From the NCBI RefSeq assembly GCF_000317085.1, contig NC_019702.1, positions 2,944,394 through 3,008,393 on the forward strand: a DNA stretch of 64,000 nt, given 5' to 3'. Source of the DNA: Synechococcus sp. PCC 7502. Lineage in GTDB: Bacteria > Cyanobacteriota > Cyanobacteriia > Pseudanabaenales > Pseudanabaenaceae. The position numbers were made by a program, and so were the translations under genes. This document shows positions 18,222 through 27,970 of this stretch, piece by piece (the stretch's first letter is position 1; each line of letters opens with the position of its first letter). The notes under the pieces were generated by a model. That model was given only the letters and a program-made list of their open reading frames with translations. It was not told the DNA's origin and did no database searches.

Positions 18222-19547
18222 ATGCCAAGTAAATATGATTCGCACCTCAAATGTTCATTTTGTGGTAAGTCCCAAGAGCAAGTTCGTAAACTAATTGCTG
18301 GACCGGGCGTTTACATTTGTGATGAATGTGTTGATCTGTGCAATGAAATTTTGGATGAAGAGTTATTTAATGCTCCTGCACTGCAGAACCGCAAGGACGC
18401 TGCTCCCGAAAAGCGCAAAAAAACCGCAAGTATTAGTCTCAATCAAATTCCTAAACCACGGGAAATCAAAAAATATTTAGATGAAAATGTCATTGGGCAG
18501 GATGAGGCGAAAAAAGTTCTTTCTGTTGCTGTCTATAACCATTACAAGCGTCTCAGTTTTTTAGAACCCGATGGACATGGTAAAAATCCTGATGATACCG
18601 TGGAACTGCAAAAGTCCAATATTCTCCTAATTGGTCCAACGGGCTGTGGTAAGACTTTACTAGCTCAAACCTTGGCAGAAATGTTGGAAGTCCCCTTTGC
18701 CGTTGCTGATGCCACTACTCTGACTGAGGCGGGCTATGTGGGTGAGGATGTTGAAAATATTCTGTTACGCCTGCTGCAAGTAGCTGATTTGGACGTAGAG
18801 GAGGCACAACGAGGGATTATTTATATTGATGAAATTGATAAGATTTCTCGTAAAAGTGAAAATACCTCCATTACCCGTGATGTCTCGGGAGAGGGTGTAC
18901 AGCAGGCACTATTAAAAATGCTAGAAGGGACGATCGCTAATGTGCCACCCCAAGGCGGTCGTAAGCATCCCTACCAGGATTGTATTCAGATTGACACCAA
19001 AAATATTTTATTTATATGTGGTGGTGCCTTTGTAGGCTTGGATAAGGCGATCGAGCAGCGTATTGGCAAAAAATCCATGGGTTTTATCCAGCAGGGAGAG
19101 ATTATCCCCAAGGAAAAACGCACGGCTGATATTTTGCGACAGACTCAGCCTGAAGACTTGGTTAAGTTTGGGATGATTCCAGAGTTTATTGGCAGAATTC
19201 CCGTAACGGCTGTGGTTAATCCCCTAGACGAAGATGCGCTGGCAGAGATTTTAACTGAGCCTCGTAGTGCTTTAGTTAAGCAATACCAAAAGTTGTTAAA
19301 AATGGACAATGTGCAGCTAGAGTTCCAACCGGATGCCATCAGAGCGATTGCCCAAGAAGCATATAGAAGAAAAACTGGAGCAAGGGCGTTACGGGGTATT
19401 GTCGAGCAGCTAATGCTAGATGTGATGTATGAGCTACCTTCTCGTAATGATGTTAAACGCTGTGTAGTTACCCGTGAGATGGTGGAGAAACTATCTACGG
19501 CTGAGATTATTTTTATCTCTTCCAATATCAAATCGGAATCTGCCTAG
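18222..19547 (+). CDS. clpX: ATP-dependent Clp protease ATP-binding subunit ClpX
   Basis: 441 aa. The N-terminal C4 zinc finger (CSFCGKSQ...CDECVDLC) is at residues 11-40. The AAA+ core has Walker [12 protein letters not shown], Walker [11 protein letters not shown], the pore loop GYVGEDVE, sensor 2 [10 protein letters not shown], and the ClpP-contact IGF-type loop (RIGKKSMGF region). It unfolds substrates, including tmRNA-tagged proteins, for ClpP. The tmRNA gene is in the same window (30235). Confidence 0.98.
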   Translation: MPSKYDSHLKCSFCGKSQEQVRKLIAGPGVYICDECVDLCNEILDEELFNAPALQNRKDAAPEKRKKTASISLNQIPKPREIKKYLDENVIGQDEAKKVLSVAVYNHYKRLSFLEPDGHGKNPDDTVELQKSNILLIGPTGCGKTLLAQTLAEMLEVPFAVADATTLTEAGYVGEDVENILLRLLQVADLDVEEAQRGIIYIDEIDKISRKSENTSITRDVSGEGVQQALLKMLEGTIANVPPQGGRKHPYQDCIQIDTKNILFICGGAFVGLDKAIEQRIGKKSMGFIQQGEIIPKEKRTADILRQTQPEDLVKFGMIPEFIGRIPVTAVVNPLDEDALAEILTEPRSALVKQYQKLLKMDNVQLEFQPDAIRAIAQEAYRRKTGARALRGIVEQLMLDVMYELPSRNDVKRCVVTREMVEKLSTAEIIFISSNIKSESA

Positions 19548-19557
19548 AGTAAATCCT

Positions 19558-20097
19558 ATGGCTCACCCTCCAGTTATGTTAGTGGATGCCTATAACATTA
19601 TTGGAGCATGGGCAAGTCTAAAAAGGTGGAGAGACTTAGGTGATTTTGATGCGGCACGAACAGAACTCACAGAAATTATGGCTGGTTATAGTTCTTATCA
19701 TGGCTATCAGTCCACTCTCGTATTTGATGCCTATAATGTCCCCACGCCTGCGGTGACGGAGAAAGTTACTAAAAATTTGAAGCTACATTTTACCAATCAT
19801 AGGCAAACGGCTGATTCTTATATTGAGAAATGCTGTGCTGAGGTACATCGTCATCCCCTTCGCCATCTTAAACGGGTAATTGTTGTCACCTCTGATCGCG
19901 CCCAACACCTAACTACTACAGGCTTTGGAGCAGAATGGATGTCAGCACTAGCATTAGAGCAGGAAGTTGAATTAACATTTAAATCGGTACGGCACCGCCA
20001 GAAGCCCCAAACTCAATCGGTAAAACGTTTACTTAGTAGTACCCTTGATGACCAAACGCGAGAACGCTTAAACAAATTACGACAGGATTTAACTTAA
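19558..20097 (+). CDS. NYN domain (YacP/Rae1-like) ribonuclease family protein
   Basis: 179 aa from the ATG at 19558, 10 bp after clpX; a longer frame overlaps clpX and is not supported. The NYN/PIN-like core is visible: MLVDAYNIIGAW with the first Asp, LVFDAYNVP with a second, HRQTADSYIEK with a third, and VVTSDRAQ with a fourth. In Bacillus, Rae1/YacP is a ribosome-associated endoribonuclease; plastid and cyanobacterial relatives are less studied. Its position directly after clpX suggests co-transcription with protein quality control genes. Confidence 0.85.
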   Translation: MAHPPVMLVDAYNIIGAWASLKRWRDLGDFDAARTELTEIMAGYSSYHGYQSTLVFDAYNVPTPAVTEKVTKNLKLHFTNHRQTADSYIEKCCAEVHRHPLRHLKRVIVVTSDRAQHLTTTGFGAEWMSALALEQEVELTFKSVRHRQKPQTQSVKRLLSSTLDDQTRERLNKLRQDLT

Positions 20098-20135
20098 AGG
20101 TCTCTCTTATAATTCTTCTTATACTTTTCTCTAAA

Positions 20136-20492
20136 TTATGCCGCTTCTTCTAATGTAGGAGTTGGCTTTACCCCATAACCTACCTTGAAGCTTTTGTGAT
20201 TGGGATTAGCTCCAGATTCTAATAGTAATTTAAACTCTTCATAGTGATAGCCTATAATTGCGTTCAATAAAGCCGTACCCCCCTCCATACTCGTAACTTC
20301 AATATTTGCTTTGTGCTTTATAAGATAATCAACAAGTTCAATATACCCATGTCTTGCCGCCCATAAAATTAATGTGTAATCAATTTTGTCATCAACAGCA
20401 TTAATATCTTCCCCTTCTTGGAGGTATTGATATATCTCGCCAATAATGTGATCCTTAATTGCCAGCCTCATTCTTAGACTCATTTTAAACAT
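20136..20492 (-). CDS. ankyrin-repeat protein, small
   Basis: 118 aa. About three ankyrin units are seen: GEDINAVDDKIDYTLILWAA, HGYIELVDYLIKHKANIEV, and GTALLNAIIGYHYEEFKLLL followed by ESGANPNHKS. There is no other domain and no signal peptide. Ankyrin proteins bind partners; the partner is unknown. Met4 is an alternative start. It is 29 bp downstream of the nuclease gene on the same strand and could share its message. No HIP1 site lies inside it, but it is short. Confidence 0.82.
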   Translation of the reverse strand: MFKMSLRMRLAIKDHIIGEIYQYLQEGEDINAVDDKIDYTLILWAARHGYIELVDYLIKHKANIEVTSMEGGTALLNAIIGYHYEEFKLLLESGANPNHKSFKVGYGVKPTPTLEEAA

Positions 20493-20521
20493 ATTTACCT
20501 CTAGTAACTGTTTTGATTGAG

Positions 20522-21244
20522 TTAAATTGCAACTTCAGGAAAAGTAGAAATTGCCCCTAAATTAATCCTTGACGATCGCTCGCATCGATACTTAAATTCA
20601 CACTTGGTACAAGCGAGGCTATCTTTAGGTAATTGGGCATATTCAGAGGACTTTTCTGCGGCTACCATCTCATCTAAAATTTGGCTTAGTTCCTGTTCGG
20701 TTTCTTGGTAATCTTGACGGGTGTAAGCGATCGCTACCGTAGTTCCTGTATTCGCAAACCAGTAGGAAAAGGATAATTGCTCAGGCAGGTAATTAGTAGT
20801 GGCAGCTAAAATATATAGGTAAAGGCGAGTTTGCCAGTGCGATCGCAATATATCTGGGGCAATAGGTTTCTGATGGGCTTTCCAATCTAAAATCTGAGCC
20901 TGATGATTTCCTAAAATCAGTAAATCGTAAATTGCAGTGAGGATATAGCTCTCGGAAAAGGATGGTTTATGGGTACGCAAATGTTCGGGATAGCGATCGC
21001 CTGAAATTATCAATGGGGGATTATGCTCAAAGTTCCGAAGCCATGTATGCAGTTCGAGATCGCTAGCTGCTAAATCGGTAATATCTAAGCCTAGTTCCCG
21101 TTGCTGCATAAGTAAATGAAACCTACTACCTAATTCCATTTGATGATTGGGATTAGAAGGTAAATGTAATCCATCTAAAAGTTGATGCTGAAACTTGCGG
21201 GGACATGATTGCCACAGGCTCAGGCTAGATTGGGATATATTCAT
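20522..21244 (-). CDS. Cas4/RecB-like PD-(D/E)XK nuclease with Fe-S cysteines
   Basis: 240 aa. The motifs follow the RecB/Cas4 order: GSRFHLLMQ (His), AIYDLLILG (Asp), ILDWKAH (D-x-K) and the QxxxY motif in WQTRLYLYIL. Four cysteines are placed as in Fe-S nucleases of this family: Cys14 (SCPRKFQ) and a C-terminal C-x2-C-x5-C (Cys212, 215, 221). The expected activity is 5' or 3' single-strand exonuclease (family knowledge). It starts 2 bp after the GNAT-TrhO fusion stop, so the two are co-transcribed. No cas genes or CRISPR repeats are present, so it is not a CRISPR Cas4 here. Confidence 0.85.
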   Translation of the reverse strand: MNISQSSLSLWQSCPRKFQHQLLDGLHLPSNPNHQMELGSRFHLLMQQRELGLDITDLAASDLELHTWLRNFEHNPPLIISGDRYPEHLRTHKPSFSESYILTAIYDLLILGNHQAQILDWKAHQKPIAPDILRSHWQTRLYLYILAATTNYLPEQLSFSYWFANTGTTVAIAYTRQDYQETEQELSQILDEMVAAEKSSEYAQLPKDSLACTKCEFKYRCERSSRINLGAISTFPEVAI

Positions 21245-21246
21245 GG

Positions 21247-22446
21247 CTAAGAATTAGGATTTAGCGAATTGGGGTCGAGGGTAATGCGATCGTCAAAAAT
21301 AAAACATTGTCCTTGCCACAGACTTTTATCTTCTGGCACTTCTTCTAAATATTTTAAAATTCCACCCTTGAGATGATACACCTCAGAAAACCCTTGGGCG
21401 AGCATATAGGCACTTGCCTTCTCACAACGGATTCCCCCAGTACAAAACATGGCTATTTTTTGGTTAGGGTCGGGTAAATTTTCTTGGACGTAGCTAGGAA
21501 ATTCACTAAAAAAATCTAAATTGGGGTTTACTGCGCCAGCAAAAGTGCCGAACTCCACTTCATAAATATTTCTGGTATCAATTACTAAAATATCTGGATT
21601 AGTAATTAACTTATTCCAATCTTTGGGTTCCACATAGGTGCCAACTTTTTGACTGGGATCGATACCCGATACGCCAAACTTGACCAGTTCCTTTTTCAGT
21701 CGCACCCGCAGTTTATTAAAAGGCATGACCTGAGAGGAGGATTCTTTATGTTCGAGATTCTCTAAATTGGGGAGCGATCGCAAATAACCAAGTAAAGCAT
21801 CAATACCTTCTCGACTCCCAGCAATTGTAGAATTTATCCCTTCGGGTGCCAGTAAGATTGTGCCTTTCAGTTGATAGCGATCGCCCAAGGATTTTAATAA
21901 GGGTCGCAGTTCTCGATAATTTATTAGATCGTTTTCTAGATCGGTGAAGTGATAAAAACTAGCTACAACAATGTGTTCGGGAGCATTTAAAAACTTTTCC
22001 ATCACAAAGTTAGTAAGCTTTTGTCCACGCACACTTACTTGCTGTTCCTTGACAACCCTAAAGCCTCGACTTTTAAAGAAAGCTCTCGCCGTAATACTCG
22101 CCTCCACATACAGCCGATTTAGTCCTAACTCGATCGCTTTGGTTTCAATAGTTTGGTAAAGTCTAGTACCTACTCCTCGCCGTTGATAGTCCTTGTGACA
22201 AAAGAAGCAATCAATATGTCCATTAGCTTCGAGTTCGCCAAAAGCGAGGACTGTATCAGACTCTTCGGCAACATAGGTAAATTTTGCAGCACAAGATTTT
22301 ACCCATTCTTCGATATTTAGATTGTCAGGAGCCCAAGCCTGAACTTGTTCCAGTGAGTAGTCACGAATATTAATTTCATGGATCGTATCGTGAAATATAT
22401 GGGCGATCTGCTCGCTATCTTGGGGCTGAAATAATCGAATTTCCAT
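21247..22446 (-). CDS. GNAT acetyltransferase fused to rhodanese-type tRNA hydroxylase TrhO
   Basis: 399 aa from ATG 22446 (a GTG three codons earlier is less likely). Residues 1 to about 150 are a GNAT domain with the acetyl-CoA loop [16 protein letters not shown] and [17 protein letters not shown]. From about residue 157 the chain is TrhO/Yce[38 protein letters not shown], then a rhodanese domain with the active cysteine in [11 protein letters not shown]. TrhO makes 5-hydroxyuridine at tRNA position 34. The GNAT part is normally a separate protein. Both parts look complete and no frameshift is seen between them. It is upstream of the nuclease. Confidence 0.88.
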   Translation of the reverse strand: MEIRLFQPQDSEQIAHIFHDTIHEINIRDYSLEQVQAWAPDNLNIEEWVKSCAAKFTYVAEESDTVLAFGELEANGHIDCFFCHKDYQRRGVGTRLYQTIETKAIELGLNRLYVEASITARAFFKSRGFRVVKEQQVSVRGQKLTNFVMEKFLNAPEHIVVASFYHFTDLENDLINYRELRPLLKSLGDRYQLKGTILLAPEGINSTIAGSREGIDALLGYLRSLPNLENLEHKESSSQVMPFNKLRVRLKKELVKFGVSGIDPSQKVGTYVEPKDWNKLITNPDILVIDTRNIYEVEFGTFAGAVNPNLDFFSEFPSYVQENLPDPNQKIAMFCTGGIRCEKASAYMLAQGFSEVYHLKGGILKYLEEVPEDKSLWQGQCFIFDDRITLDPNSLNPNS

Positions 22447-22563
22447 AAGAACCACATATGGGCATTGCTTATCTATAATAAAACTTTGCTCAAGTAATGA
22501 TTCAAATTTATTGATAAAGTTAAAATCAACGAAGCAAAATTAATGGAAAAGAATTGAAACATA

Positions 22564-24036
22564 TTAGAAATAATAATTATTTTTTGAATAAAAAAGCTTT
22601 ACTTCATTCCCTTTAACTACTTTACTCATATTTTCAACAGTCTTCTCGTTCACAATTAGTTGATCATTAATAATTTTTTTTAATTTATTATTTGCTATCC
22701 AATCTGAATTCCATAAGGAAATATTTGAATTTTTATTATTTAGTTTCTTACATAATAACTCGCCAAAAGTTATTTCCTTATCGATTTTTAAAGCAATTCT
22801 CTGAATCCAAATTTCAAGATAACCTATATTAGGTAACTTTTGAAATCTATAAATTATAGTTTTAAGAATCTCAACCTGCTTATCTATTGGCTTAATCAGA
22901 GAAATCAACTTACTTAGTATTCCTGCCCCAATAGGATAAGTTCTTGGATTTTTGAGCATAATATCAACAAGAATACTTATCATAACTATAATATCATCTC
23001 TTTCTTTATTGACTTTACTAATTTTGTCAAAGAAGCTATCTAATGCCCTACATAGACTTCCAGAGTTAGGATATTTACAGGATAAATCATGTATAAATAA
23101 TAAAGAATCTTGTAATTTTTCCATCTTTATCTGATTTGTTATCCAATATAATTTGTCTGGCTTAATAGAGTGAGTAACAACTGTATTGGAAGATAATGTT
23201 TTTTGTGAATTAAGTTTTAACCCCAAATTACCAAGTATCTCAGTTAAGGACTTTACAATTAAGTCAGATTCTTGTGGATTATTTGTAAAAACTCTGTAAT
23301 CATCTCTATATCTTAAGATTTGATAATCTATTAAGTGTGGATAGCTTTCCAACTTTTCTGATAATTCAAGATCGGCAAAGCCCAAAACAATTTCAGCTAT
23401 TAAGTCCATCAACCCACTACCTTGAGGAATTCCATTTGTTTGAGCAAATGACATATCTTGTATATGTGAGTCAATTATATTTCCAATTAGAGAACGATCT
23501 CTTCTTTGTTCTTTAGCAATTTTCTTTGTATGTAATGCCCATACTATTGAATGAGTGTATATTGATCCATAACAATCAGAAATATCCGTATGCATAATAT
23601 ACTCATACTTAAGCGATAGCTCAATCGAATTTTGCTCAACTGAATGCCACCAATTGCTTATATTTTCAGCCTTATCTGATAGTAAATTTTCGCTTTCAAT
23701 TGGAATAGATAAGCATTTAATCTGATTATTAAAGCTAAAACGCTTAAAAGCAGCAACAATCTCTCTCCAATTATTTTCGGATGTAATTTCATTTACAAGA
23801 GATACATAGATAGCTGGATGAATTATTTGAAAAGGTCTCCAAGCAAACTTGCCATCTTTATTATTTAGAAATCTATGGTTAACATTTTCATAGTAACAGG
23901 GTCGTGATAGTTTTTGTTTTCCTGCTGAGTCTATAGTACTCCCATAATAGTCAGATAGTTTCTTCCCATTAACTTCTTTGGCAATTTCCTCAAGAAGTTC
24001 CTTAAAGCTGAAGTACTTTGGCAATTCAAAGTTAAT
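22564..24036 (-). pseudogene. reverse transcriptase (Abi/UG defence type), body lacking its first 22 codons
   Basis: A frame of 486 codons from a TTG at 24024, open up to the IS5 edge. RT motifs: HTDISDCYGSIYTHSIVWAL (catalytic Asp), GIPQGSGLMDLIAEIVLGF, and RYRDDYRVF (YxDD). After the RT core comes a long helical C-terminus without a known nuclease, as in Abi-like and unknown-group RTs implicated in phage defence; no group II intron maturase or retron msr-msd was seen. No ATG or SD is present, and the native 5' end lies at 28119-28185. Joining ...KQETY and INFELPKYF restores about 512 codons. It is AT-rich with no GCGATCGC. Expression from the TTG is possible but unlikely. Confidence 0.88.
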
Positions 24037-24086
24037 ATAGAGCCTGTTTCATATCTATTATGAGCAAGATGTATGATACTTAGAAA

Positions 24087-24398
24087 ATGCTAAATCCATA
24101 CTCAAGTAGCCTAACAGATAAAGAATGGGAAATTATAGAACCATTGCTCCCAAAGAAAAAGCAAACTAGACCGCCAACTTGGACAAAAAGACAAATTTTA
24201 GACGGCATACTCTACCAACTCAAAAACGGTTGTAATTGGCGAGATATGCCCCGAGACTTACCACCATTCTCTACAGTGTATCGATACTACAAGGAGTGGA
24301 AAGATACAGGTACATTTACTGCGATTATGGAAGCTTTACATGCAACAGCCCGTGAACAGTCAAAAAAAATCAAAATGGACAACTTTAATCATCATTGA
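24087..24398 (+). CDS. IS5-family transposase, orfA
   Basis: 103 aa. The N-terminal DUF4096-type domain of IS5 transposases: SLTDKEWEIIEPLLPKK, KRQILDGILYQLKNGCNWRD and YRYYKEWKDTGTF. The frame ends shortly after an A8 run at about 24363-24370, where orfB takes over in the +1 frame. A fused product would need +1 ribosomal shifting or loss of one A by transcriptional slippage. Confidence 0.9.
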   Translation: MLNPYSSSLTDKEWEIIEPLLPKKKQTRPPTWTKRQILDGILYQLKNGCNWRDMPRDLPPFSTVYRYYKEWKDTGTFTAIMEALHATAREQSKKIKMDNFNHH

Positions 24399-24936
24399 CT
24401 CACAAGCAGTGAAAAATACCTGTAATGCAAGTATAGAATCCAAGGGCTTCTGCTCCTACAAAGCAACTAACGGGATCAAAAGACATTTAGCCGTTGACAC
24501 TCTGGGATTTCCTTTCTTTACCTATTTAACAAGAGCAAATGTATCAGATGACCAAGGACTGATTGAGATGTTAACGATTAACATTGATTACTTCAAATCG
24601 AAACCAGATGACATTACGCTAACTACGATATTGCTGGATAGTGGTTATCATATCGAGAAACTGATCCAAGAACTAGAGAAGATATATCCTGAGATTATGA
24701 CTAAGATTAGGTTTGAAATTTCTCCTAAGGTATCAAAGCAACAGAAGGCAGAAAAAGGTCTGTCTGGGTTTGTAGTTGTGCCGACAAGGTGGGTAATTGA
24801 AAGGTCAAATGCTTGGGTTGAAAGATGCAAAATCTTAGTTAAGAACTTTGAGAGAACTCTCGTTAATGCTACAGCTAAACTCAATCTTTGCTTTATTCGT
24901 TTGATGCTAAAAAGAATTGCTACTCATGAGATATGA
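24340..24936 (+). CDS. IS5-family transposase, orfB (DDE catalytic part)
   Basis: 198 aa. Catalytic acids are visible: Asp in IIIDSQAVKNT, Asp in TILLDSGYHIEKL, and Glu in RWVIERSNAWVERCKIL. It overlaps orfA by 59 bp and is read in the next frame; the ATG at 24340 may not be used if the protein is made by frameshifting. It is intact to the end, unlike copies B and C. Confidence 0.9.
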   Translation: MQQPVNSQKKSKWTTLIIIDSQAVKNTCNASIESKGFCSYKATNGIKRHLAVDTLGFPFFTYLTRANVSDDQGLIEMLTINIDYFKSKPDDITLTTILLDSGYHIEKLIQELEKIYPEIMTKIRFEISPKVSKQQKAEKGLSGFVVVPTRWVIERSNAWVERCKILVKNFERTLVNATAKLNLCFIRLMLKRIATHEI

Positions 24937-24949
24937 AACAGGCTCTATA

Positions 24950-25160
24950 CGTCATCGTGCTGTGGGTAAGAAGAGTGGTCAAACTAATCCTATTGAAAGA
25001 TTAAGTAATACTTTTCGTCAACGCATTTCTCGTTTGGCGCGACAAACTGTGTCTTTCTCTAGGAAGTTAGGTTGGGGCTATTTGGTACTTTATTCATGAC
25101 TATAATGCACGTCTTGCAATGATTTGTCACTTTTCACTACTTCCAGATCACCACCTAGAC
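24950..25160 (+). pseudogene. IS1-type transposase C-terminal remnant
   Basis: Reads HRAVGKKSGQTNPIERL, RQRISRLARQTVSFSRKL, then after a frameshift near 25072 GAIWYFIHDYNARLAM and ICHFSLLPDHH, the C-terminal third of an IS1-type DDE transposase. The 5' part is missing at the IS5 boundary. Nearly the same stretch recurs on the - strand at 48005-48236. About 120 bp of non-coding DNA follows before the aminopeptidase gene. Confidence 0.78.
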
Positions 25161-25283
25161 CTAGGGAATAGATATGCAAGCTTGGTACTTGAGCTTTTTG
25201 GTGGGTCTTCGATCAAGACAAGCTATGATAGTGAGGACTTTAGGTTAAGTTAAAAATTAAATTACAAATATTAGGTGCAGTGT

Positions 25284-27845
25284 ATGTCGATTTGGGATGT
25301 AGAAAAAAGCAAGCATAAATCCTTTGAAATGCCAGGTGCTAAACCCCACTACAACCCCGATCGCCCTGGACAGGTAGAACATATTTGCCTGAATTTAAGC
25401 CTAGATATTCCCAAGCAATCCGTAGAGGGAACCTGCGAAATTACGATTAAGCCAGTCCGCAATGACATTCATGAATTAATTTTCGATGCAGTTAACTTGC
25501 AAATTACGGCGGTAACAATTCAAGAAATAGCCCAAAGATTTGAGTACGATGGTGAATTTCTCAAAGTATATTTAGCTGAACCAACCATAAAAGAAGAACG
25601 TTTTAAAATTGCGATCGCCTACGGGGTAATTCAGCCGCAACGGGGGATTTACTTTATCCAACCCACGGAATTTTATCCCCAAAAGCCCACGCAAGTCTGG
25701 ACACAGGGGGAAGATGAGGACTCTAGATTTTGGTTCCCTTGCTTCGATTATCCGGGGCAGTTAGCGACTTCGGAAATTATCGTTAAAGTGCCTGCGGAAT
25801 TAACAGCAATTTCCAATGGGAAGCTTCTGAACGTCATATCTGATAGTGATCATAAAATCTATCACTGGTATCAACAGGAGATTCATCCCACCTACCTGAT
25901 GACCCTCGCCGTGGGTGACTTTCTCGAAGTTAAAGATCAATGGCAAGATATAGAAGTGAATTACTATGTGGATAAATCTCGCACTGAACAAGAAGCTCGG
26001 CTGAGTATGGGTAAAACTCCCCGCATGATTGAATTCTTTAGTGAAAAATATGGCTATAGATATGCCTATCCTAAGTATGCTCAGGTTTGTGTGGCGGACT
26101 TTATCTTTGGCGGGATGGAAAATACTTCCACAACTTTACTTACTGATCGCTGTGTTTTAGATGAACGGGCAGCATTAGATAATCGCACTACGGAAAGCCT
26201 TGTAGCTCATGAGTTAGCACACCAGTGGTTTGGGGATTTGGTAGTGATTAAACATTGGTCTCACGCTTGGATCAAGGAAGGGGCTGCCACCTACGCTGAA
26301 GTGCTATGGACTGAACATGAATATGGAGCGATCGAAGCTGCCTATTATCGCCTTGGGGAAGCTCGGAATTATTTTGCCGAAGATGCGGAAAGATACCGCC
26401 GTCCCATTGTCACCCATGTTTACCGTGAGGCGATTGAGCTATATGATCGCCATCTCTACGAAAAAGGTGGATGTGTTTATCACATGTTGCGAACCGAGTT
26501 GGGAGAAGAATTATTCTGGCAATCAATTCATGCCTTTGTTCAACAAAATGCCCATAAAACCGTAGAGACCATTGACTTATTGCGAGCGATCGAGCAGGCA
26601 TCGGGCAAGAATCTTATGCCTCTATTCGATCAGTATGTATTTAGGGGTGGACATCCTGAGTATAAAATCGGCTATAGCTGGGATAGTGAGAATAACTTAG
26701 CGAAGGTCACAGTGTCCCAAACCCAAGATCAATTATTTGATTTACGGATTCCGATCGCCTTCGGATTTGAGGGAGAAGCAGAACTTAAAACCTTCACAAT
26801 CAGGATTTTTGAGAAGGAGCAGGCACTATATTTCCCTTTATCTCAAAAACCTAGTTATATTAGCTTCGATCATGAAAATAATTATCTGAAGCAGGTTACT
26901 TTAGAATATAGTTTAGCAGAATTAAAAGCAGGTTTAGAATTTAATCCCGATCCCCTCGCTAAAATTCAATATGCCGAAGCGATCGCTAAAAAAGGTAGTT
27001 TAGAAGCAGTTAAAGCACTAGAAAAAGCTCTATTATCCGAACCCTTCTGGGGAGTACGACTCGAAGTGGCGGAAGTATTGGCTAGTATTAAGCTGGATCA
27101 GGCATTTACCGCCTTAGCACAGGGTTTAGGTGACGAAGATGCAAGGGTGAGAAAAACCGTAATTGCTGGTTTAGCAAAGACCAAAACCCAAGCCAGTTTA
27201 GATTTAATTAAGCCAATTCTTAAGCATGGTGATCCTAGTTATAATGTCGAGGCAACGGCTGCCAGCTGCATTGGAGATTTAGCACAGGCTTTGAGTAATC
27301 AACGTCCCCCCGATGGGGTAATTCAACTTTTACAAACTACCCTCACTGAAAAAGCAGGATGGAATGAAGTAATTAGAAGTGGAGCGATCGCGGGTTTGGC
27401 AAAAATCAAAGACTCTGATCAGGCATTGGAAACTATTCTGCTATACACCGCTCCAACCACACCTCAGCCCTTACGATTAGCTGCAATTCGAGCTTTAGGA
27501 ACCATAGGCAAATCCCAAACTAAGCCCAAAACTGAACAGATTTTAAATCGTTTAGAAGTAATTGCACGAGAATCTTTCTTCCTCACCCAAGTCTCCGTGG
27601 TCATTGCCCTCGGACAAATTGATAGCTCTGGTGCCATTAGAATTCTCCAAGCATTATCCAACCAAACCCCCGATGGTCGGGTAAAACGGATGGCAGATGA
27701 AGCAGTTACGAAAGTTCAAGCAGCGATCGGTTCTGATGCCAGTATTAAGCAGCTGAGGGAAGAATTAGAAGAATTAAAGAAAAATAATCAGGAGTTAAAA
27801 AGTAGATTGGAGGCGATCGAGGCTAAATCTAATTTATTTTCATAA
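25284..27845 (+). CDS. M1 family aminopeptidase with C-terminal HEAT repeats
   Basis: 853 aa from ATG 25284 (a GTG three codons upstream also exists). It is a zinc metallopeptidase removing N-terminal residues: GGMENTS exopeptidase motif (about 276), HELAHQWFGDL zinc motif (309) and the third ligand Glu 332 in WIKEGAATY, which fits HExxH-x18-E. The usual WxNEG is WIKEG here. From about residue 560 the chain has HEAT-like helical repeats (PFWGVRLEVAEVLASI, DARVRKTVIAGLAKT, LRLAAIRALGTIG) and ends in a coiled coil (QLREELEELKKNNQELKSRL). It is rich in HIP1 sites, hence long resident, but lies within the segment inferred to be inverted. Confidence 0.93.
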   Translation: MSIWDVEKSKHKSFEMPGAKPHYNPDRPGQVEHICLNLSLDIPKQSVEGTCEITIKPVRNDIHELIFDAVNLQITAVTIQEIAQRFEYDGEFLKVYLAEPTIKEERFKIAIAYGVIQPQRGIYFIQPTEFYPQKPTQVWTQGEDEDSRFWFPCFDYPGQLATSEIIVKVPAELTAISNGKLLNVISDSDHKIYHWYQQEIHPTYLMTLAVGDFLEVKDQWQDIEVNYYVDKSRTEQEARLSMGKTPRMIEFFSEKYGYRYAYPKYAQVCVADFIFGGMENTSTTLLTDRCVLDERAALDNRTTESLVAHELAHQWFGDLVVIKHWSHAWIKEGAATYAEVLWTEHEYGAIEAAYYRLGEARNYFAEDAERYRRPIVTHVYREAIELYDRHLYEKGGCVYHMLRTELGEELFWQSIHAFVQQNAHKTVETIDLLRAIEQASGKNLMPLFDQYVFRGGHPEYKIGYSWDSENNLAKVTVSQTQDQLFDLRIPIAFGFEGEAELKTFTIRIFEKEQALYFPLSQKPSYISFDHENNYLKQVTLEYSLAELKAGLEFNPDPLAKIQYAEAIAKKGSLEAVKALEKALLSEPFWGVRLEVAEVLASIKLDQAFTALAQGLGDEDARVRKTVIAGLAKTKTQASLDLIKPILKHGDPSYNVEATAASCIGDLAQALSNQRPPDGVIQLLQTTLTEKAGWNEVIRSGAIAGLAKIKDSDQALETILLYTAPTTPQPLRLAAIRALGTIGKSQTKPKTEQILNRLEVIARESFFLTQVSVVIALGQIDSSGAIRILQALSNQTPDGRVKRMADEAVTKVQAAIGSDASIKQLREELEELKKNNQELKSRLEAIEAKSNLFS

Positions 27846-27970
27846 TGAGATAAGGTAGTGATCAAGAGGGCATGGTAAGTGGGAAAAAGAGATATATTGA
27901 ACTGTCCACTATTATGGAATTATAATGTCGCTATTGCCAATCTAAGGAGGTTATTCATTATGACTCTAAT

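Larger units (their letters stand above)
24040..24945 (+). mobile_element. IS5-family insertion sequence, copy A (most complete)
   Basis: 906 bp bounded by perfect inverted ends GAGCCTGTTTCATATCT and AGATATGAAACAGGCTC, with TATA on both outer sides. Two overlapping transposase frames are on the + strand. Its left side touches the RT body and its right side an IS1-type remnant. Copies B (28186-29075, inverted) and C (48410-49297) share the same ends. Only this copy keeps the whole DDE core. Confidence 0.93.

Noticed and set aside
20522-21244. Cas4 as evidence for a CRISPR-Cas locus
   Set aside because: No other cas genes and no regularly spaced direct repeats occur anywhere in the window.
22564-24036. 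RT as part of a retron or group II intron
   Set aside because: No msr-msd inverted repeats, no intron RNA domain V/VI and no maturase or endonuclease domain could be seen near either RT fragment.
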